Counted from the stretch's first letter, positions 17,765 through 26,223 are shown. The stretch is 64,000 nt of DNA from an uncultured Chryseobacterium sp. (GCA_913778505.1 CAJYWD010000036.1:1-64000); one strand, 5' to 3'. A program made the numbers and translations. The notes: generated by a model not told the origin, from the sequence alone.

Positions 17765-18340
17765 TCAATAAATAAATGGTATTAATTTTTTTGTGGATTT
17801 TCTATAGTCGATATAGTCTTGTCCGAATTGCTCGATCAATGCTTTTTCTTCAATTTTAATTCTGTATAAAAATGCTAAAAATGGCGGAATAAAAGCAATC
17901 GCTAAAGAAATCCAATTGTTAAGATAAATGCCCAATCCCAAAAATGTAAGGAGCGAAGCGGCATAAGAAGGATGTCTCAAAAGACTGTAAATGCCGTCTT
18001 TCTTGATTTTATGGTCTTTGCGAATCGTTACATCCACAGTAAAATATTTACCTAAAGATCTGATTATGAAAACCCGTGAGACAATACCTGCAAAAATCAA
18101 TAACAAGCCAAGATAAGTCATCCAACCATTTTCGTTTATCATCAAATTGAATGTTCCAAAACGGATATAAGAAACAAAAACCGATAACGAAATAGACAAG
18201 ATGATGATCACCCACAGAATACTTAACGATGATTTATCTTTATCTTTTTTGTCAGTATCATTGGATGCCAAACGTTGTTTATAGAATACCTCGGACGCAA
18301 GCCAAAAGAACATTAGAATGTAAAAAATAATCTGTATCAT
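17765..18340 (-). CDS. ICMT-like membrane methyltransferase
   Basis: A 191-residue protein with about five membrane segments. The C-terminal isoprenylcysteine carboxyl methyltransferase-like signature is present: LRHPSYAASLLTFLGLG for cofactor binding, and FGQDYIDYRKSTKKLIPFIY. Bacterial members of this family have no isoprenylated-protein partner and their substrates are unknown. It lies between two 2TM genes and the response regulator (stop-start gap 1 nt upstream), so it belongs to the two-component operon. Confidence 0.85.
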   Translation of the reverse strand: MIQIIFYILMFFWLASEVFYKQRLASNDTDKKDKDKSSLSILWVIIILSISLSVFVSYIRFGTFNLMINENGWMTYLGLLLIFAGIVSRVFIIRSLGKYFTVDVTIRKDHKIKKDGIYSLLRHPSYAASLLTFLGLGIYLNNWISLAIAFIPPFLAFLYRIKIEEKALIEQFGQDYIDYRKSTKKLIPFIY

Positions 18341-18341
18341 T

Positions 18342-18641
18342 TTATTTGTTTTTGTTCATTAATTTCTTAATTTTTCGTTGTTCCCAATCATTTCCAAAGA
18401 AAACTATTGCAGCGTGAACCAACAAGATGATTCCCCAAACAATTATGGTAAAGAACTGATTGACTTTAATCTTCATATAACCAAAATGATGATAGAGAAC
18501 ATTGAATATTATAAGTACAATATTAAAAGCTATGTAAGTGATTAAATGTGAATAAAATCCTTTAAGTTCTTTAACTCTCCTTTCGGCCTTTTTGTATTGG
18601 TTCATTGGCTCTGGAGTTTCTTCAAAGTTTGTGTTTTTCAT
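18342..18641 (-). CDS. 2TM domain protein
   Basis: A 99-residue protein with a basic amphipathic start (KKAERRVKELKGFYSHLITY), two membrane helices and a charged end (FFGNDWEQRKIKKLM). This is the Bacteroidetes 2TM domain (PF13239-like). It shares its whole architecture with the neighbour at 18657 and with the C-terminal domain of the kinase at 18975. Both termini should face the cytoplasm. Function unknown; its place suggests it interacts with the kinase. Confidence 0.88.
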   Translation of the reverse strand: MKNTNFEETPEPMNQYKKAERRVKELKGFYSHLITYIAFNIVLIIFNVLYHHFGYMKIKVNQFFTIIVWGIILLVHAAIVFFGNDWEQRKIKKLMNKNK

Positions 18642-18656
18642 AAAAACTTATTTGAA

Positions 18657-18959
18657 TCATTTATATTTCTCTGTCAACTCTTTGATTTTCTTGTCTTCCC
18701 AATCTTTTCCGAAGAAAAATCCCGGACAAAAAACGCCAGCTGCGTGCGCCAAAAGTCCGATTCCCCAGAAAACAGGAGTAGCCCAAATCTGCCAGCTCCA
18801 GAAACTATGCTCTTCCCGAATCTCGCTCCAATTAGCAAAAATAAGAAATAGGTTCACTAAAACATAGATTGTCAAATGCGTGTAAAAGCTTTTCAGGCGT
18901 TTTACTTTTCTTACGGCTTCACGATATTGGATATCGTTTTTATCATTAATAATTTCCAT
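18657..18959 (-). CDS. 2TM domain protein
   Basis: A 100-residue paralogue of the previous gene, with YREAVRKVKRLKSFYTHLTIYVLVN, two membrane helices and FFGKDWEDKKIKELTEKYK at the end. It begins 15 nt after the kinase stop. Three copies of this domain in tandem within one operon suggest duplication followed by fusion to, or release from, the kinase gene. Confidence 0.88.
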   Translation of the reverse strand: MEIINDKNDIQYREAVRKVKRLKSFYTHLTIYVLVNLFLIFANWSEIREEHSFWSWQIWATPVFWGIGLLAHAAGVFCPGFFFGKDWEDKKIKELTEKYK

Positions 18960-18974
18960 TGTTTTGTTTTTAGA

Positions 18975-20291
18975 TTATTTCTGATTGTTCATAATTTCAC
19001 GGATTTTCTTTTCTTCCCAGTTTCTGCCTATTGCAAAAGTGTTCATTCCATGTGCCAGGATGCCAATTCCCCAGCCCAGCATTGGCCAGTAGAACCAAAT
19101 TCTTTCCGGTGATATCAGTAGGTTGATGATCACTAAAAATGGAATCACAATGCAATAAGAAATCAAGTTGCCGTAGAATCCTTTCAGTTCTTTTACTCTT
19201 TTTACCGCTCTTTCGTAAGCGATGTTTTCTGTGGTTTCGGAGGTGTAAGTGGTCATTGTTTGAGATTTTTTTTCGATTAATATGGGGATTTTGACTTTGA
19301 AAGTCTGCTCTGTTTTTTCTATAAAAACGTTTTCTTTGGTAAGCAGTGCATAACGCTGAACAATGTTGGCAAGACCAATTCCGGCGCTTTCTTTAAGTTG
19401 TTCTCTCGGCTGAAGATTATTCTCAATGCTGAGAAATTTTCCTTCGGTGAAGATTCTGATTTTCAAAGGTTTTGATGAGGTTGCGAAATTATGTTTGATG
19501 CAATTTTCCAATAATAATTGTAATGACAGCGGAACCACGAATTTTTGCAAGTCATCAGCATTGACGTCAAAAGTAAAATCAACGCTGTCTTCAAATCTGG
19601 TTTTGAGAAGATTGCAATAGATTTTTGCAAATTCTATCTCGTCTTCCACTTTCACCATCTCTTTGTCTTTCTGTTCCAGAACGTAGCGGTAAATTTTGGA
19701 CATCGATGTCGCGAATTTCTGCGCCTGATCCGGATTCTCGTCAATCAACGCCGTTAAAACATTGAGTGAATTAAACAAAAAGTGCGGATCCAGCTGATTC
19801 TTAAGCGATTCAAACTGAGCGTTCGCCGATTTGGCTATCAATTTCTGCTCTACCACTTCTTTTTTGGTATTTTTCTTGAGCTCTTCCATGAATCCCTTGG
19901 CATGCAAAATGGCGGAAATCAGAAAGGCGATATTCAGAATAAACCAATTGGTAAAATTCATCTTCTCGGAAAAGAAATATTCCGTGGACATTCCGTTAAT
20001 CATCACAAAAACCAAATAATTACAACAGAAAATCAATACAACATTGGTAATAATGGTAGCTATCACACCTAAAATTGTTCTGATTCTGGTATGTTCCGTC
20101 CAGGAATACCTTCGATTTAGAAAATCATTGACCATTCCGTTTCCGAATGACAGTACAAAGGAATAGATAAACGCATTCAGAATATACAATAACAGATTCT
20201 TAAAGCTTTTCTCATCATTAAAAAATGTAAAAAACAGCATGCCTGTGCCGATGGATATCCAGAGTATGGTGATGAAGGATTGCTTTTTCAT
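18975..20291 (-). CDS. LytS-type sensor histidine kinase with C-terminal 2TM domain
   Basis: A 438-residue protein. Four N-terminal membrane helices (about 5-23, 32-52, 71-98 and 112-131) lead into a His_kinase domain with the H-box NQLDPHFLFNSLN (phospho-acceptor His170). The N-box is LLENCIKHNF and the G-box GIGLANI. After the ATPase domain ends at about residue 340, a linker leads to a complete 2TM domain (VKRVKELKGFYGNLISY through NWEEKKIREIM, about 360-435). The enzyme is thus anchored at both ends. It heads the operon; a TAATTTTG box lies 17 nt before the ATG. Confidence 0.92.
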   Translation of the reverse strand: MKKQSFITILWISIGTGMLFFTFFNDEKSFKNLLLYILNAFIYSFVLSFGNGMVNDFLNRRYSWTEHTRIRTILGVIATIITNVVLIFCCNYLVFVMINGMSTEYFFSEKMNFTNWFILNIAFLISAILHAKGFMEELKKNTKKEVVEQKLIAKSANAQFESLKNQLDPHFLFNSLNVLTALIDENPDQAQKFATSMSKIYRYVLEQKDKEMVKVEDEIEFAKIYCNLLKTRFEDSVDFTFDVNADDLQKFVVPLSLQLLLENCIKHNFATSSKPLKIRIFTEGKFLSIENNLQPREQLKESAGIGLANIVQRYALLTKENVFIEKTEQTFKVKIPILIEKKSQTMTTYTSETTENIAYERAVKRVKELKGFYGNLISYCIVIPFLVIINLLISPERIWFYWPMLGWGIGILAHGMNTFAIGRNWEEKKIREIMNNQK

Positions 20292-20443
20292 TTCTTAATT
20301 TCTTGGTTCAAAATTATTTCAATCCGAGAAAGTAAACAATTATTAGTTACCGAATGGTAAAAAATAGTACCTGAATGGTAAAATAAGCTTCGATACAATA
20401 AAAGGAACGCTATTTGCTTAGCAGTTGAGACAAATATTAATTT

Positions 20444-20638
20444 ATGAAGAACAGTATCGAAATCATATTCGCAGGACTTTTCGGAACTGCCACAGTCCTG
20501 GGAATATTCGCCGCAAGAAAATATTTCCGAGACAGAATTTATAACACAGATTATTCCGACCATCACATGCTATTCGGAAATTCTGCCAAGTCTTATGCTC
20601 ACCCGAATGACGGTGTAGAGCTGGACGCATTCCTATAA
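20444..20638 (+). CDS. Small predicted membrane protein
   Basis: A 64-residue ORF (MKNSIEIIFAGLFGTATVLGIF...) with one N-terminal membrane helix (about 6-24) and a polar tail. I do not recognise the family. Support comes from its own ATG, from its isolation between a divergent kinase gene and an unrelated gene, and from a strong terminator 28 nt after its stop. It is probably a single-pass inner-membrane peptide. Confidence 0.6.
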   Translation: MKNSIEIIFAGLFGTATVLGIFAARKYFRDRIYNTDYSDHHMLFGNSAKSYAHPNDGVELDAFL

Positions 20639-20665
20639 CACCAACTCTATTTAATTATATTGATT

Positions 20666-20691
20666 TCCGGTTCTTACGAGCCGGATTTTTT
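20666..20691 (+). terminator. Intrinsic terminator of the small ORF
   Basis: An 8-bp stem (20666-20673 with 20678-20685, one G-U pair) with a TTAC loop and a T tract. Confidence 0.85.
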
Positions 20692-20755
20692 GTTGAAAAC
20701 TTTCCGGAATTTTAAGAGACTTTTTATTTTTCAAGTGATAATTTTGAACTCATTC

Positions 20756-20827
20756 TCTCGCTCATTTTGCAGATTGCGCAAATTATTTTTTATTGTAAAT
20801 CTGCTATAATCAATAAAATCTGCGAGA
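20756..20827. repeat. Dispersed inverted repeat (TCTCGCAGATT family), copy 1
   Basis: It starts TCTCGCTCATTTTGCAGATT and ends with the inverted form AAAATCTGCGAGA. Related copies are at 21890-21954 and 43229-43300. This copy ends 15 nt before the ATG at 20842 and so contributes the leader of the radical SAM gene. Confidence 0.7.
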
Positions 20828-20841
20828 AAAATTAGATTCTA

Positions 20842-21882
20842 ATGTCAGATTTAGTTCCAAAAGGTCAAGGTGCGCAGCGCAACGTCATCAACCGATTCGA
20901 CAGATACACCTTCGAGCCGGAAGACTATGAATTAGACAAAATCAAAACCCAGGTGACAGAAGTTTTCCCGAAAACCATTATCAATGTTGTGAAAAGTCCG
21001 GACCTTTCAATGGATTATTCGATGAATCCGTACCAAGGTTGCGAACACGGCTGTTCCTATTGTTTTGCAAGACCTACTCACGAATTCTGGGGTTACAGCG
21101 CAGGCGTTGATTTTGAAAGAAAATTAATGGTCAAGAAAAATGCGCCTCAACTTTTGGAAAAAACCTTTCAGAAGAAATCTTACGTTCCGAAACCGATCAT
21201 GCTTTCCGGAAATACGGATTGTTACCAACCGATTGAGAGACAATTTGAAATCACCAGAAAACTGCTTCAGGTATGTTTGGATTACAGACATCCGGTTTCC
21301 ATCATCACCAAAAACGCTTTGATTCTGAGAGATTTGGATATTCTTGAAAAGATGAATGAGAAAAATCTGATTTCGGTGAATTTGAGCATTCCAACTTTGA
21401 ATGAAGATTTAAGACGCGTGATGGAACCCAGAACTTCAACCGCTAAGAACAAACTAAAAGTGATTGAAGTCTTATCTGAGAAAAATATTCCTGTGAATGT
21501 GATGATTGCGCCCGTAATTCCGGGTCTGACAAGTGAAGAAAGTTTGTCCATTATGAAATCTGTTTCCGAAGCGGGCGCCAGAAGTTGTGGTTACACTTTG
21601 GTACGATTGAATGACACGGTTGAACCGGTTTTTGTTCAGTGGTTGGAAGCGCATTTCCCGGATAGAAAAGACAAAGTCCTGAATCTCATCCGCTCAATGC
21701 GAGGTGGAAATCTTGGCGAAAAACGTTTTTTCCAGCGTTACCAAGGCGAAGGCAATATTGCTGAAATGATTCATAAAACCTTTGAAATCGGGAAGAAGAA
21801 ATTTTTTAACAATGGGGAAAGAGCGATTCTTACGACTGAGCATTTTACAGGAAGCAGAACGCAACAGTTACGATTGTTTTAA
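20842..21882 (+). CDS. PA0069 family radical SAM protein
   Basis: A 346-residue radical SAM protein. The cluster motif CEHGCSYCFARPTHEFWG (CxxxCxxC) lies at about residue 67, followed by the strand MLSGNTDCYQPIE that binds SAM. The C-terminus GSRTQQLRLF is typical of the PA0069 family, which is related to spore photoproduct lyase. A DNA- or nucleotide-repair role is assumed for the family, but no substrate has been shown as far as I know. It is flanked on both sides by copies of the same inverted repeat. Confidence 0.9.
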   Translation: MSDLVPKGQGAQRNVINRFDRYTFEPEDYELDKIKTQVTEVFPKTIINVVKSPDLSMDYSMNPYQGCEHGCSYCFARPTHEFWGYSAGVDFERKLMVKKNAPQLLEKTFQKKSYVPKPIMLSGNTDCYQPIERQFEITRKLLQVCLDYRHPVSIITKNALILRDLDILEKMNEKNLISVNLSIPTLNEDLRRVMEPRTSTAKNKLKVIEVLSEKNIPVNVMIAPVIPGLTSEESLSIMKSVSEAGARSCGYTLVRLNDTVEPVFVQWLEAHFPDRKDKVLNLIRSMRGGNLGEKRFFQRYQGEGNIAEMIHKTFEIGKKKFFNNGERAILTTEHFTGSRTQQLRLF

Positions 21883-21889
21883 GAATATA

Positions 21890-21954
21890 TTTCTCGCAGA
21901 TTTAACAGATTCAGCAGATAAAAAAATTTGCTTAATCTGCCCGATTTGCGAGAA
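21890..21954. repeat. Dispersed inverted repeat (TCTCGCAGATT family), copy 2
   Basis: The arms TTTCTCGCAGATT and, inverted, GATTTGCGAGAAA flank internal AGATT/AATCT units. The element sits between the radical SAM gene and menD and begins 7 nt after the stop codon. Confidence 0.75.
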
Positions 21955-21983
21955 AGTTCTATTTAGCTTCAAATGGTTTTGAT

Positions 21984-21991
21984 TAAATTTG
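21984..21991 (+). promoter_or_regulatory. -7 promoter element TAAATTTG (menD)
   Basis: TAnnTTTG match 32 nt upstream of the menD ATG. Confidence 0.55.
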
Positions 21992-22023
21992 CAAACTGAT
22001 TTATTTCTCAGTAATTTTCCCCA

Positions 22024-23703
22024 ATGAAGCAATATTCCGCAAAGCGCAGCATCCAGATTCTCGCTCATATTCTTGAACAATACGGCATCGATAAAATCAT
22101 CATTTCTCCGGGTTCCAGAAACGCACCCTTGGCGATTCATTTTTCCGAGATTGATGCCTTCCAGTGTTACAGTATTGTGGACGAAAGAGCTGCCGCTTTT
22201 GTAGGCTTGGGAATGTCGAAATCGATTAAGAAACCTGTTGCGATCACCTGCACAAGTGGTTCTGCTGCAGCCAATTATTATCCGGCCATTGTGGAAGCGT
22301 TTTATCAGAATGTACCGCTTTTGGTTTTGACAGCAGACAGACCTGCGGATTTTGTGGATATTTTTGATGGGCAGACCATTCGTCAAAAAAATATTTTCCA
22401 GCAGCATTCTTACGGCGATTTCGAATTGTTGGAAGATGATTCTTCGACAGGCTCAGAATTATCTGCGGATGATTATAATCTCGAAACCATCAAAAAAGCA
22501 GTTGAATTGTGCATCGAAAAAAGCGGGCCGGTTCACATCAATATTCCTTTGGCAGAACCGCTTTATAATTTGTTGGACGAGTTGCCTGTAATGCCGGCTG
22601 TCGAGAAAACGATTCAGAAAAAGAATTATGAATTACCTTCCAATCTTGTTGCGGATTGGCATACTTCCAAAAGAATTATGATTTTAACCGGAACATTGTC
22701 TCCCAATCCGGAACTGGAAGCGCAGCTGTCACAATTGGTTAAAAATCATACAGTTGTCGTTTTAACGGAAATGAATTCCAATCTTCAGCACGATAAATTT
22801 TTTGCGCATATCGACCGATATATCACCGATTTTTCTGAAGAAGATTATCATACTTACGCGCCGGATTTGCTGATTACCATCGGGCAAAATGTGGTTTCAA
22901 AACGGGTAAAGCAATTCCTTAGAAAAGCCAAACCAAAGCAACATTGGCACATCGATGAATATTGGCAGCCAGACACTTATTTTATTCTGAGTCAAAAAAT
23001 TGAAACAAAGCCGGAAGTCTTCTTTTCAAAATTATTGAAATTGATTAATCTGGAACCGAGACCTTATTTCAATCTTTGGGATGTTCTTAGAGATAAAAAG
23101 GATGCAAAACACGAGGAATATCTGAACAAAGCACCATTTTCGGATTTCTATCTATTTAATCAGTTATCGAATCAAATTCCTGAAAATTACCGGATTCATT
23201 TCTCTAATTCTTCGGCAATACGATACGCTCAATTATTTGAATATCAGAAATATGATGTGTATTGCAACCGTGGAACCAGCGGCATCGACGGCTGTACTTC
23301 TACGGCAATGGGATTTGCGATGATGGAAGATGAACCAACGATTCTAATTACCGGCGATTTGTCATTTTTCTACGACATCAATGGGCTTTGGAATCAGTAC
23401 ATTCCGCCTTATACGAGAATTGTGATTTTCAATAATGGCGAAGGCAATATTTTCAAAATCATTCCCGGACCAGGCGGAACGAATGCGTTGGACGAATTTA
23501 TCGCCACTCAGCATCACAGAAATGCAGAATTATTAGCGAAGAATTTCGGCTTCGATTATACACGAGTTGAGGATGAGATTTCTCTTGACCGTGTTTTACC
23601 CAATTATTTCAAGCCGGATTCCAGACCAAAAATCCTGGAAGTCATGACTTCGGAGTGTAACAATGCGGATGTTCTGAAGCAGTATTTTGAAAGCTTGAAA
23701 TAA
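22024..23703 (+). CDS. menD: SEPHCHC synthase MenD
   Basis: A 559-residue thiamine-diphosphate enzyme that joins isochorismate and 2-oxoglutarate in menaquinone synthesis. The N-terminal domain has IISPGSRNAPL and VDERAAAFVGLG, with the catalytic Glu in the latter, and CTSGSAAANYYPAIVEA. The C-terminal ThDP domain has NRGTSGIDGCTSTAMGF and the GDLSFFYDINGLWN metal-binding motif. Menaquinone is the respiratory quinone of flavobacteria. The other men genes are not in the window. The convergent pabBC pair downstream also draws on chorismate. Confidence 0.95.
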   Translation: MKQYSAKRSIQILAHILEQYGIDKIIISPGSRNAPLAIHFSEIDAFQCYSIVDERAAAFVGLGMSKSIKKPVAITCTSGSAAANYYPAIVEAFYQNVPLLVLTADRPADFVDIFDGQTIRQKNIFQQHSYGDFELLEDDSSTGSELSADDYNLETIKKAVELCIEKSGPVHINIPLAEPLYNLLDELPVMPAVEKTIQKKNYELPSNLVADWHTSKRIMILTGTLSPNPELEAQLSQLVKNHTVVVLTEMNSNLQHDKFFAHIDRYITDFSEEDYHTYAPDLLITIGQNVVSKRVKQFLRKAKPKQHWHIDEYWQPDTYFILSQKIETKPEVFFSKLLKLINLEPRPYFNLWDVLRDKKDAKHEEYLNKAPFSDFYLFNQLSNQIPENYRIHFSNSSAIRYAQLFEYQKYDVYCNRGTSGIDGCTSTAMGFAMMEDEPTILITGDLSFFYDINGLWNQYIPPYTRIVIFNNGEGNIFKIIPGPGGTNALDEFIATQHHRNAELLAKNFGFDYTRVEDEISLDRVLPNYFKPDSRPKILEVMTSECNNADVLKQYFESLK

Positions 23704-23726
23704 TTAGTGATTATCAAAACATAATA

Positions 23727-23769
23727 TTGTCATTCCGTAGGAAAAGCTCAGATTCCTACGGAATGACAA
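23727..23769. repeat. 17-bp inverted repeat between convergent menD and pabC
   Basis: The arms 23727-23743 and 23753-23769 are perfect complements (core GTCATTCCGTAGGAA) around a 9-nt loop. There is no long T tract on either side. The core resembles a repeat that is frequent in Chryseobacterium intergenic regions; here it may act as a bidirectional terminator. Confidence 0.75.
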
Positions 23770-23794
23770 AGTTTGCTTTCAATTTTTTCTAATT

Positions 23795-24421
23795 TTAAAA
23801 CTCCAAATCCGATTCTTCTTTTGGAAGATTGATGATTTTTTCAATCGGATAAATGAATATATCATCGAAGTCATTCAACGCATTGATGAGCTGAAAATGT
23901 GTAAATTCTTTGATGTTATCTAAAGTGATTTCTGTTTCCTTGATTTTTTTTGATTGTAGAAGATTTTGTCTCATCACACCATTCAGAAGATAACTTTTTG
24001 GTGTGAACCAGGTTCTATCTTTCAGGAATAAAAGATTGGAATAGGATGTGTCCGTAATCTGATTATTTTTCACAATAATAACTTCATCTGCGTGACTTTT
24101 ATCTTTCAGTTTTTGTAATTGCGTCCTGTCAGCAGACTTAAAGCTATAGTCTATATCGTTATCAATAATCAATTCAAAATCATCTAATTCTGAAATCGCA
24201 TAAGGAATAATTTGTGTTTTGAATTGGTTTTCCAAATCATATTCGATTCGGAATTTGCAAAGTCCGTTTTCATCGTGCTCCAAATTTAGAAATAAACTGT
24301 AAATATCAATTTTGCATTCTTTCCCGAAATGCGAAAAAGTGTCGTTCATTCTTTTCTGATGAAGTTCTTTCAGGAAAATTTCTTGGTTTTCAACTTTGAT
24401 GCTTTCAATAAATCGGGACAT
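23795..24421 (-). CDS. Aminotransferase class IV, PabC-like
   Basis: A 208-residue PLP enzyme of fold type IV. The expected Lys lies in SFKSADRTQLQ, and the phosphate-binding section reads ITDTSYSNLLFLKDRTW followed by LLNGVMRQNLL. It is short but matches flavobacterial 4-amino-4-deoxychorismate lyases, which release p-aminobenzoate for folate synthesis. Its start overlaps the end of the pabB-like gene by 17 nt, so translation is coupled and the folate assignment gains support. No glutaminase subunit (PabA) is present nearby. Confidence 0.8.
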   Translation of the reverse strand: MSRFIESIKVENQEIFLKELHQKRMNDTFSHFGKECKIDIYSLFLNLEHDENGLCKFRIEYDLENQFKTQIIPYAISELDDFELIIDNDIDYSFKSADRTQLQKLKDKSHADEVIIVKNNQITDTSYSNLLFLKDRTWFTPKSYLLNGVMRQNLLQSKKIKETEITLDNIKEFTHFQLINALNDFDDIFIYPIEKIINLPKEESDLEF

Positions 24422-25379
24422 AGATTTTGTTTTTCATTTCTTCGTATTCGCTGACAAGGTCACTTTGATGGGTAATTCCACCTCCACTTTTGAAAAACAG
24501 TTTCTCATTCTCTTTTTCTATAAAACGTATCATCACGCAAGAATCCAGATTTTTGCCATCAAAATAACCTGCAATTCCTGTATAAAATCCTCTGTCGTAT
24601 TGCTCGGCTTCCAGAATGATTTCCAAAGTTTTTGGTTTTGGCGCACCCAAAATAGAACCTGCTGGCAACAACTTTTGAAGAATAGTTCCGATTTTATTTT
24701 GATATTCAGGTTTGATTTCGCCTTCGATTTCGGAACTCATCGCCAGGAGATTTTTCTGCTTGGTTTTGATGTAATCTATTCTTTGGAATTCTTTTACCTG
24801 AACATTATCTGCAACCATGCTCAAATCATTTCTCAGCAAATCGACAACGGTGTAATGTTCCGCCTTTTCTTTCGGGTCATTTTTCAGAATGTCCTTTGCA
24901 TCTTCGATTTCTGCATCGATGGTTCCTTTCATCGGATATGTAAAAATCTTGTTATCAATGATTTCTATAAAAGTTTCCGGTGAGAAAAACACAAATTCCT
25001 CCGGAATCAGAACCTTGTATTTTGCTTTTGAAAACTGAAAAATATCTTCTAAACTTAAGTTGGTTTCGATTTCAGTTTTCCTTGTATAATTAGTGAGATA
25101 AGAATTCCCTTTTCTGAGATTTTCCTGAACGATTTCAAATCCTTTTTTATAATCTTCTAATGTTTCGGGAAATGATTGCCATTCAACACTTCGACTCTGC
25201 TCAGTGTGACAAAAATTAGTGTTTGTAACATTGTGGAAATCAATCAACAAAGTCTTATTTTCAATTTCGATTCTTGTAAAAATTCTGACTTCATCCATCA
25301 AAAAATTAATCAGAAAAAAGAACGGTTGTTTTCTCTCTGACAAGTCGTCCATCGCTAGAAACCTCGGATTCTCAAACAT
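24405..25379 (-). CDS. pabB: Aminodeoxychorismate synthase component I (PabB-like)
   Basis: A 324-residue chorismate-binding enzyme starting MFENPRFLAMDDL. The C-terminal core is intact: TYPMKGTID, LRNDLSMVAD, LPAGSILGAPKPKT and DRGFYTGIAGYFDG. It makes 4-amino-4-deoxychorismate for folate. The start at 25379 is preferred over an upstream in-frame start at 25499, because a -7 box (TATTTTTG) lies at 25392-25385. Residues near 58-68 read CHTEQSRSVEW; these are encoded by a copy of a dispersed intergenic repeat inserted in frame, in the variable N-terminal half. The rest of the frame is open. Confidence 0.85.
   Translation of the reverse strand: MFENPRFLAMDDLSERKQPFFFLINFLMDEVRIFTRIEIENKTLLIDFHNVTNTNFCHTEQSRSVEWQSFPETLEDYKKGFEIVQENLRKGNSYLTNYTRKTEIETNLSLEDIFQFSKAKYKVLIPEEFVFFSPETFIEIIDNKIFTYPMKGTIDAEIEDAKDILKNDPKEKAEHYTVVDLLRNDLSMVADNVQVKEFQRIDYIKTKQKNLLAMSSEIEGEIKPEYQNKIGTILQKLLPAGSILGAPKPKTLEIILEAEQYDRGFYTGIAGYFDGKNLDSCVMIRFIEKENEKLFFKSGGGITHQSDLVSEYEEMKNKIYVPIY
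25187..25211. repeat. Dispersed repeat copy inside the pabB frame
   Basis: The 25-bp segment contains CTTCGACTCTGCTCAG flanked by a CACT..AGTG inverted repeat and a following TGACA. It is the same sequence type as 554-569 and 46422-46444. On the minus strand it is translated as part of CHTEQSRSVEW. Confidence 0.8.
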
Positions 25380-25384
25380 AGAAA

Positions 25385-25392
25385 CAAAAATA
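25385..25392 (-). promoter_or_regulatory. -7 promoter element TATTTTTG (pabB)
   Basis: Only 5 nt separate the box from the ATG at 25379, so the transcript would be nearly leaderless. It fixes the start of pabB. Confidence 0.6.
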
Positions 25393-25453
25393 GAAAAAAG
25401 ATGATAGAGAAAAGATAAAAGACCTGAAATGTGGTTTATCAGCTCTAATCTGC

Positions 25454-25461
25454 TACTTTTG
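25454..25461 (+). promoter_or_regulatory. -7 promoter element TACTTTTG
   Basis: A TAnnTTTG match 17 nt before the ATG at 25479. It forms a divergent promoter pair with the pabB box. Confidence 0.6.
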
Positions 25462-25478
25462 CAAAAAGTTTGAATACA

Positions 25479-26186
25479 ATGACGACGCAAAAACCCCAAA
25501 TCGGAAATATTATCTCAGAAGCCTATCAGTATTGGATGCGGACGCTGCCTTTCCAGGTACTTTTCAGTGTCATTTATTTTTCGATATTCATGTTTACGGC
25601 GATGTACGCGTACCGTTATTACGGGCTTTTTGATGAGATCATGAAAATCCAGCATCTTTTCTATTCCGATTTCAAAACTTTCACAGAAAAATACAGTGCC
25701 ATTATGCAGACGGACAATGCATTGTCTTTTGTGATGTCGACTCTGGTTATAAAATCGGTTATTTTCCCACTGAACATTGGCTTTCTCAAAATTTTCAGGA
25801 AGCTGGATCTTGGTGAGCAGCCGCAGATGTCAGACCTCTTCGCCGGATTTCAGGGGCACTATTTCTTTATCTTTCTGATATATGCTCTGGCGTGGAATTT
25901 TTTCAATTACTATCTCGGCTTTTTCACCATTGTTTGGATCCCGATGCTGCTAATGACGCCAGCGCTAATCTTTTTCAAAAATTTTAATATTCTCATGGCC
26001 TTCCGGATTAGCACGCAGGTGTTCAGGAACAACATTCTTCTGCTAATGCTGGCTACCGTCATTGCCATTATCATCTCTTACAGCGGACTGATCATGTTCT
26101 TTTTCGGCATTTTCGTCACGTTTCCATTTTGGAACGCTGTGATTTATGTTCTTTATAAGCGTTTGATTGGCATCTTTGAACAATAA
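25479..26186 (+). CDS. Multipass membrane protein of unknown function
   Basis: A 235-residue protein, starting MTTQKPQIGNIISEAYQYW, with five or six hydrophobic segments. The N-terminal amphipathic helix before the first membrane segment and the long aromatic-rich helices resemble the next gene, so both may descend from a common ancestor. I do not recognise a named family. A TTG at 25470 is in frame but too close to the -7 box. Nothing in the context shows its role. Confidence 0.75.
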   Translation: MTTQKPQIGNIISEAYQYWMRTLPFQVLFSVIYFSIFMFTAMYAYRYYGLFDEIMKIQHLFYSDFKTFTEKYSAIMQTDNALSFVMSTLVIKSVIFPLNIGFLKIFRKLDLGEQPQMSDLFAGFQGHYFFIFLIYALAWNFFNYYLGFFTIVWIPMLLMTPALIFFKNFNILMAFRISTQVFRNNILLLMLATVIAIIISYSGLIMFFFGIFVTFPFWNAVIYVLYKRLIGIFEQ

Positions 26187-26223
26187 TTTTTTAGAAGTAC
26201 ATCCATTTAAAGAAATTTTTGTG

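Noticed and set aside
20288-20566. Minus-strand ORF upstream of the sensor kinase
   Set aside because: It covers the kinase promoter (TAATTTTG box) and the plus-strand small ORF; composition and start do not support a gene.
24396-24983. Plus-strand ORF of 195 codons
   Set aside because: Fully antisense to the conserved chorismate-binding core of pabB; Phe- and Ile-rich shadow sequence.
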